Source of the DNA: an uncultured Eubacteriales bacterium
GTDB lineage: Bacteria; Bacillota; Clostridia; Christensenellales; CAG-138
Assembly: GCA_900544965.1 (NCBI GenBank)
Contig: UQXE01000001.1
Coordinates: 1-64,000 of the forward strand
Reading direction: 5' to 3'
DNA length: 64,000 nt
The notes under the pieces: generated by a model
The model's database searches: none
What the model saw: the letters and a program-made list of their open reading frames with translations, nothing else
Told to the model about the DNA's origin: nothing
Shown: one piece after another, positions 62,896 through 64,000 of the stretch
Layout: each line of letters opens with the position of its first letter
Numbering within the stretch: position 1 is the stretch's first letter
Program-made: the position numbers and the translations under genes

Positions 62896-63402
62896 CTAGT
62901 CAATATAGGCGCAGTAATCCAGAATAACATTGCCCGCTTGATCAGCTACAGTATATCTGGGGCAATTATACCTCTCAACAAACCAGGCGGAAGGCTTCAC
63001 CTTCCATCCCTGTTCCGCGAATTTTTTCATACAATCGTTATGCACGTCCATGCCAAAGAGCTCTCCCGAATTTTCCTTTCCATATACGTAGCACACGCCT
63101 AGATCCCCCTCGGCCACTAAAACCGATTCGAATCCTTCTGGAGCCGTATCCTCGGGCGACATCAATACGCCTATCCAATACTCAACGCCATCTTCAGAAA
63201 GCCGCATCATGCCGACATAATCGTCGCTTATGCGTTCTATTCCACCGCACTGCTTAAGGTCGTTAAAATAACCCCTCTGAAACCACTCCTGCCATTTCTC
63301 GGAGTAGGAGCCATACCTATCCCTGTCCTTATCTCCATATCTCTTGCCGATAAGCTTCAGCTCAGGCATATGCTCCTTAAATACCTTGATTATCTCTGCC
63401 AT
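62896..63402 (-). CDS. GyrI-like/effector-binding domain protein
   Basis: 168 residues of the GyrI/AraC-effector-binding fold: LIGKRYGD near the start, then VEYWIGVLMS, FESVLVAEGDLGVCYVYG, and the C-terminal FVERYNCPRYTVADQAGNVILDYCAYI, which is typical of the family. No DNA-binding domain is attached. Such free domains bind small hydrophobic ligands; the ligand is unknown. Confidence 0.75.
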   Translation of the reverse strand: MAEIIKVFKEHMPELKLIGKRYGDKDRDRYGSYSEKWQEWFQRGYFNDLKQCGGIERISDDYVGMMRLSEDGVEYWIGVLMSPEDTAPEGFESVLVAEGDLGVCYVYGKENSGELFGMDVHNDCMKKFAEQGWKVKPSAWFVERYNCPRYTVADQAGNVILDYCAYID

Positions 63403-63631
63403 TGCGCATCTCCTTTAGTATTTAATTTGAATATTTAAAATATAGCATGTTAGCCAGCGTAACGCCATAGTTCAGCTTTTTTATATGCTTTAACGAACTC
63501 GGTAAAAAACACAACATATCAGTGTTTCTGCTAAGCAGAAGTCGGCCAAAGCGGTTAACTACCATCTCCCTAATGTCTTATAACGCTTGGTATATAGCCG
63601 TTGGTTCCATCCGCCGCCCTGTCCCATATCA

Positions 63632-64000
63632 TTATATCCCCGCTTTAAGCTCGGCCGCCTCCACAGTGTTTTGCATAAGCATGGCTATCGTCATAGGCCC
63701 TACGCCTCCGGGAACTGGGGTAATAAAATCCGCCTTCTCCCTAACCGATTTAAAATCCACGTCCCCTACAAGCTTTCCGTCAACCGTTGAATTTCCAACG
63801 TCTATTACAATCGCTCCTCTTTTAACCATCTCTCCGTTTATCAATCCTGGCCTGCCCGTAGCCGACACGATAATATCCGCGTCTTTAGTAAACCTGAATA
63901 GTTCACGGGTTTTTGAATGGCATAGCGTAACCGTTGCGTCCTCATTGGTCAAAAGCATGGCCGTAGGCCTTCCAACCACCATGCTGCGGCCTATTACAAC
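63632..64000 (-). CDS. folD: FolD, second copy (3' part)
   Basis: The last 122 codons of a second folD; the gene continues beyond the right edge. VVIGRSMVVGRPTAMLL (NADP site), VTLCHSKT, ADIIVSATGRPGLI and ITPVPGGVGPMTIAMLM are canonical. The catalytic Tyr/Lys region is outside the window, so it cannot be compared with the lysine-less copy at 42194, but this copy looks like the standard bifunctional enzyme. Confidence 0.9.
   Translation of the reverse strand, partial: VVIGRSMVVGRPTAMLLTNEDATVTLCHSKTRELFRFTKDADIIVSATGRPGLINGEMVKRGAIVIDVGNSTVDGKLVGDVDFKSVREKADFITPVPGGVGPMTIAMLMQNTVEAAELKAGI

Overview
The window looks like chromosomal DNA of an endospore-forming, Gram-positive bacterium of the Clostridia type (Bacillota). 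The evidence is a complete spoIIIAA-AH cluster, a gerA-type germinant receptor operon, cotJC, ylbJ, Asp23/AmaP, a T-box leader, AGGAGG-type ribosome binding sites and intrinsic terminators. No tRNA, rRNA, CRISPR array or prophage was seen. Mobile DNA is limited to the last codons of an IS30-type transposase at the left edge and a candidate 200-bp MITE.

Layout, left half: recX; two secreted proteins (a TasA/camelysin-like one and a cell-wall-anchor-like one); acpS-nnr; the spore-coat manganese catalase cotJC (minus strand); a class A penicillin-binding protein; a zinc-ribbon protein; an SH3/peptidoglycan-binding exported protein; and gerKA-KB-KC followed by a 52-residue two-helix membrane protein. 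A long minus-strand unit then reads pyrG-lpdA-tadA-engB-zinc ribbon-metallophosphoesterase-ABC-F-hypothetical, with a pyrG leader that begins GGGC and carries an attenuator-like hairpin. Next come a membrane-bound beta-lactamase-fold protein that has lost its catalytic motifs, the leucine T-box with leuS, degV, tig-clpP-clpX, two tandemly duplicated XRE regulators, tmcAL-ylbJ, and a minus-strand group (coiled-coil protein, coaD, rsmD, 5-FTHF cyclo-ligase, amidohydrolase).

Right half: folC-folD on the plus strand face one long minus-strand block. In transcription order this is spoIIIAA-AB-AC-AD-AE-AF-AG-AH, then asp23-amaP-DUF2273-nusB-tsaD paralogue-xseA-xseB-ispA, a ~560-nt non-coding structured region, a 198-residue membrane protein, dxs-tlyA-nadK-argR-recN. 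The right edge has two related lipoproteins (one a pseudogene), a GyrI-like protein and the 3' part of a second folD.

The most notable element is the ORF-free ~560-nt segment at 49913-50471. Its ends pair as GGUGGUG/CACCACC. It sits between ispA and a CorB-like four-helix membrane protein gene that directly precedes dxs. Position, size and neighbour match the OLE RNA and its membrane partner OapA, so I call it an OLE ribonucleoprotein locus. Other unusual points are a SpoIIIAF cut to about 56 residues, a FolD lacking the catalytic lysine beside a second folD, the inactivated serine hydrolase, the GGGC-initiated pyrG leader, and the fourth small gene of the ger operon.
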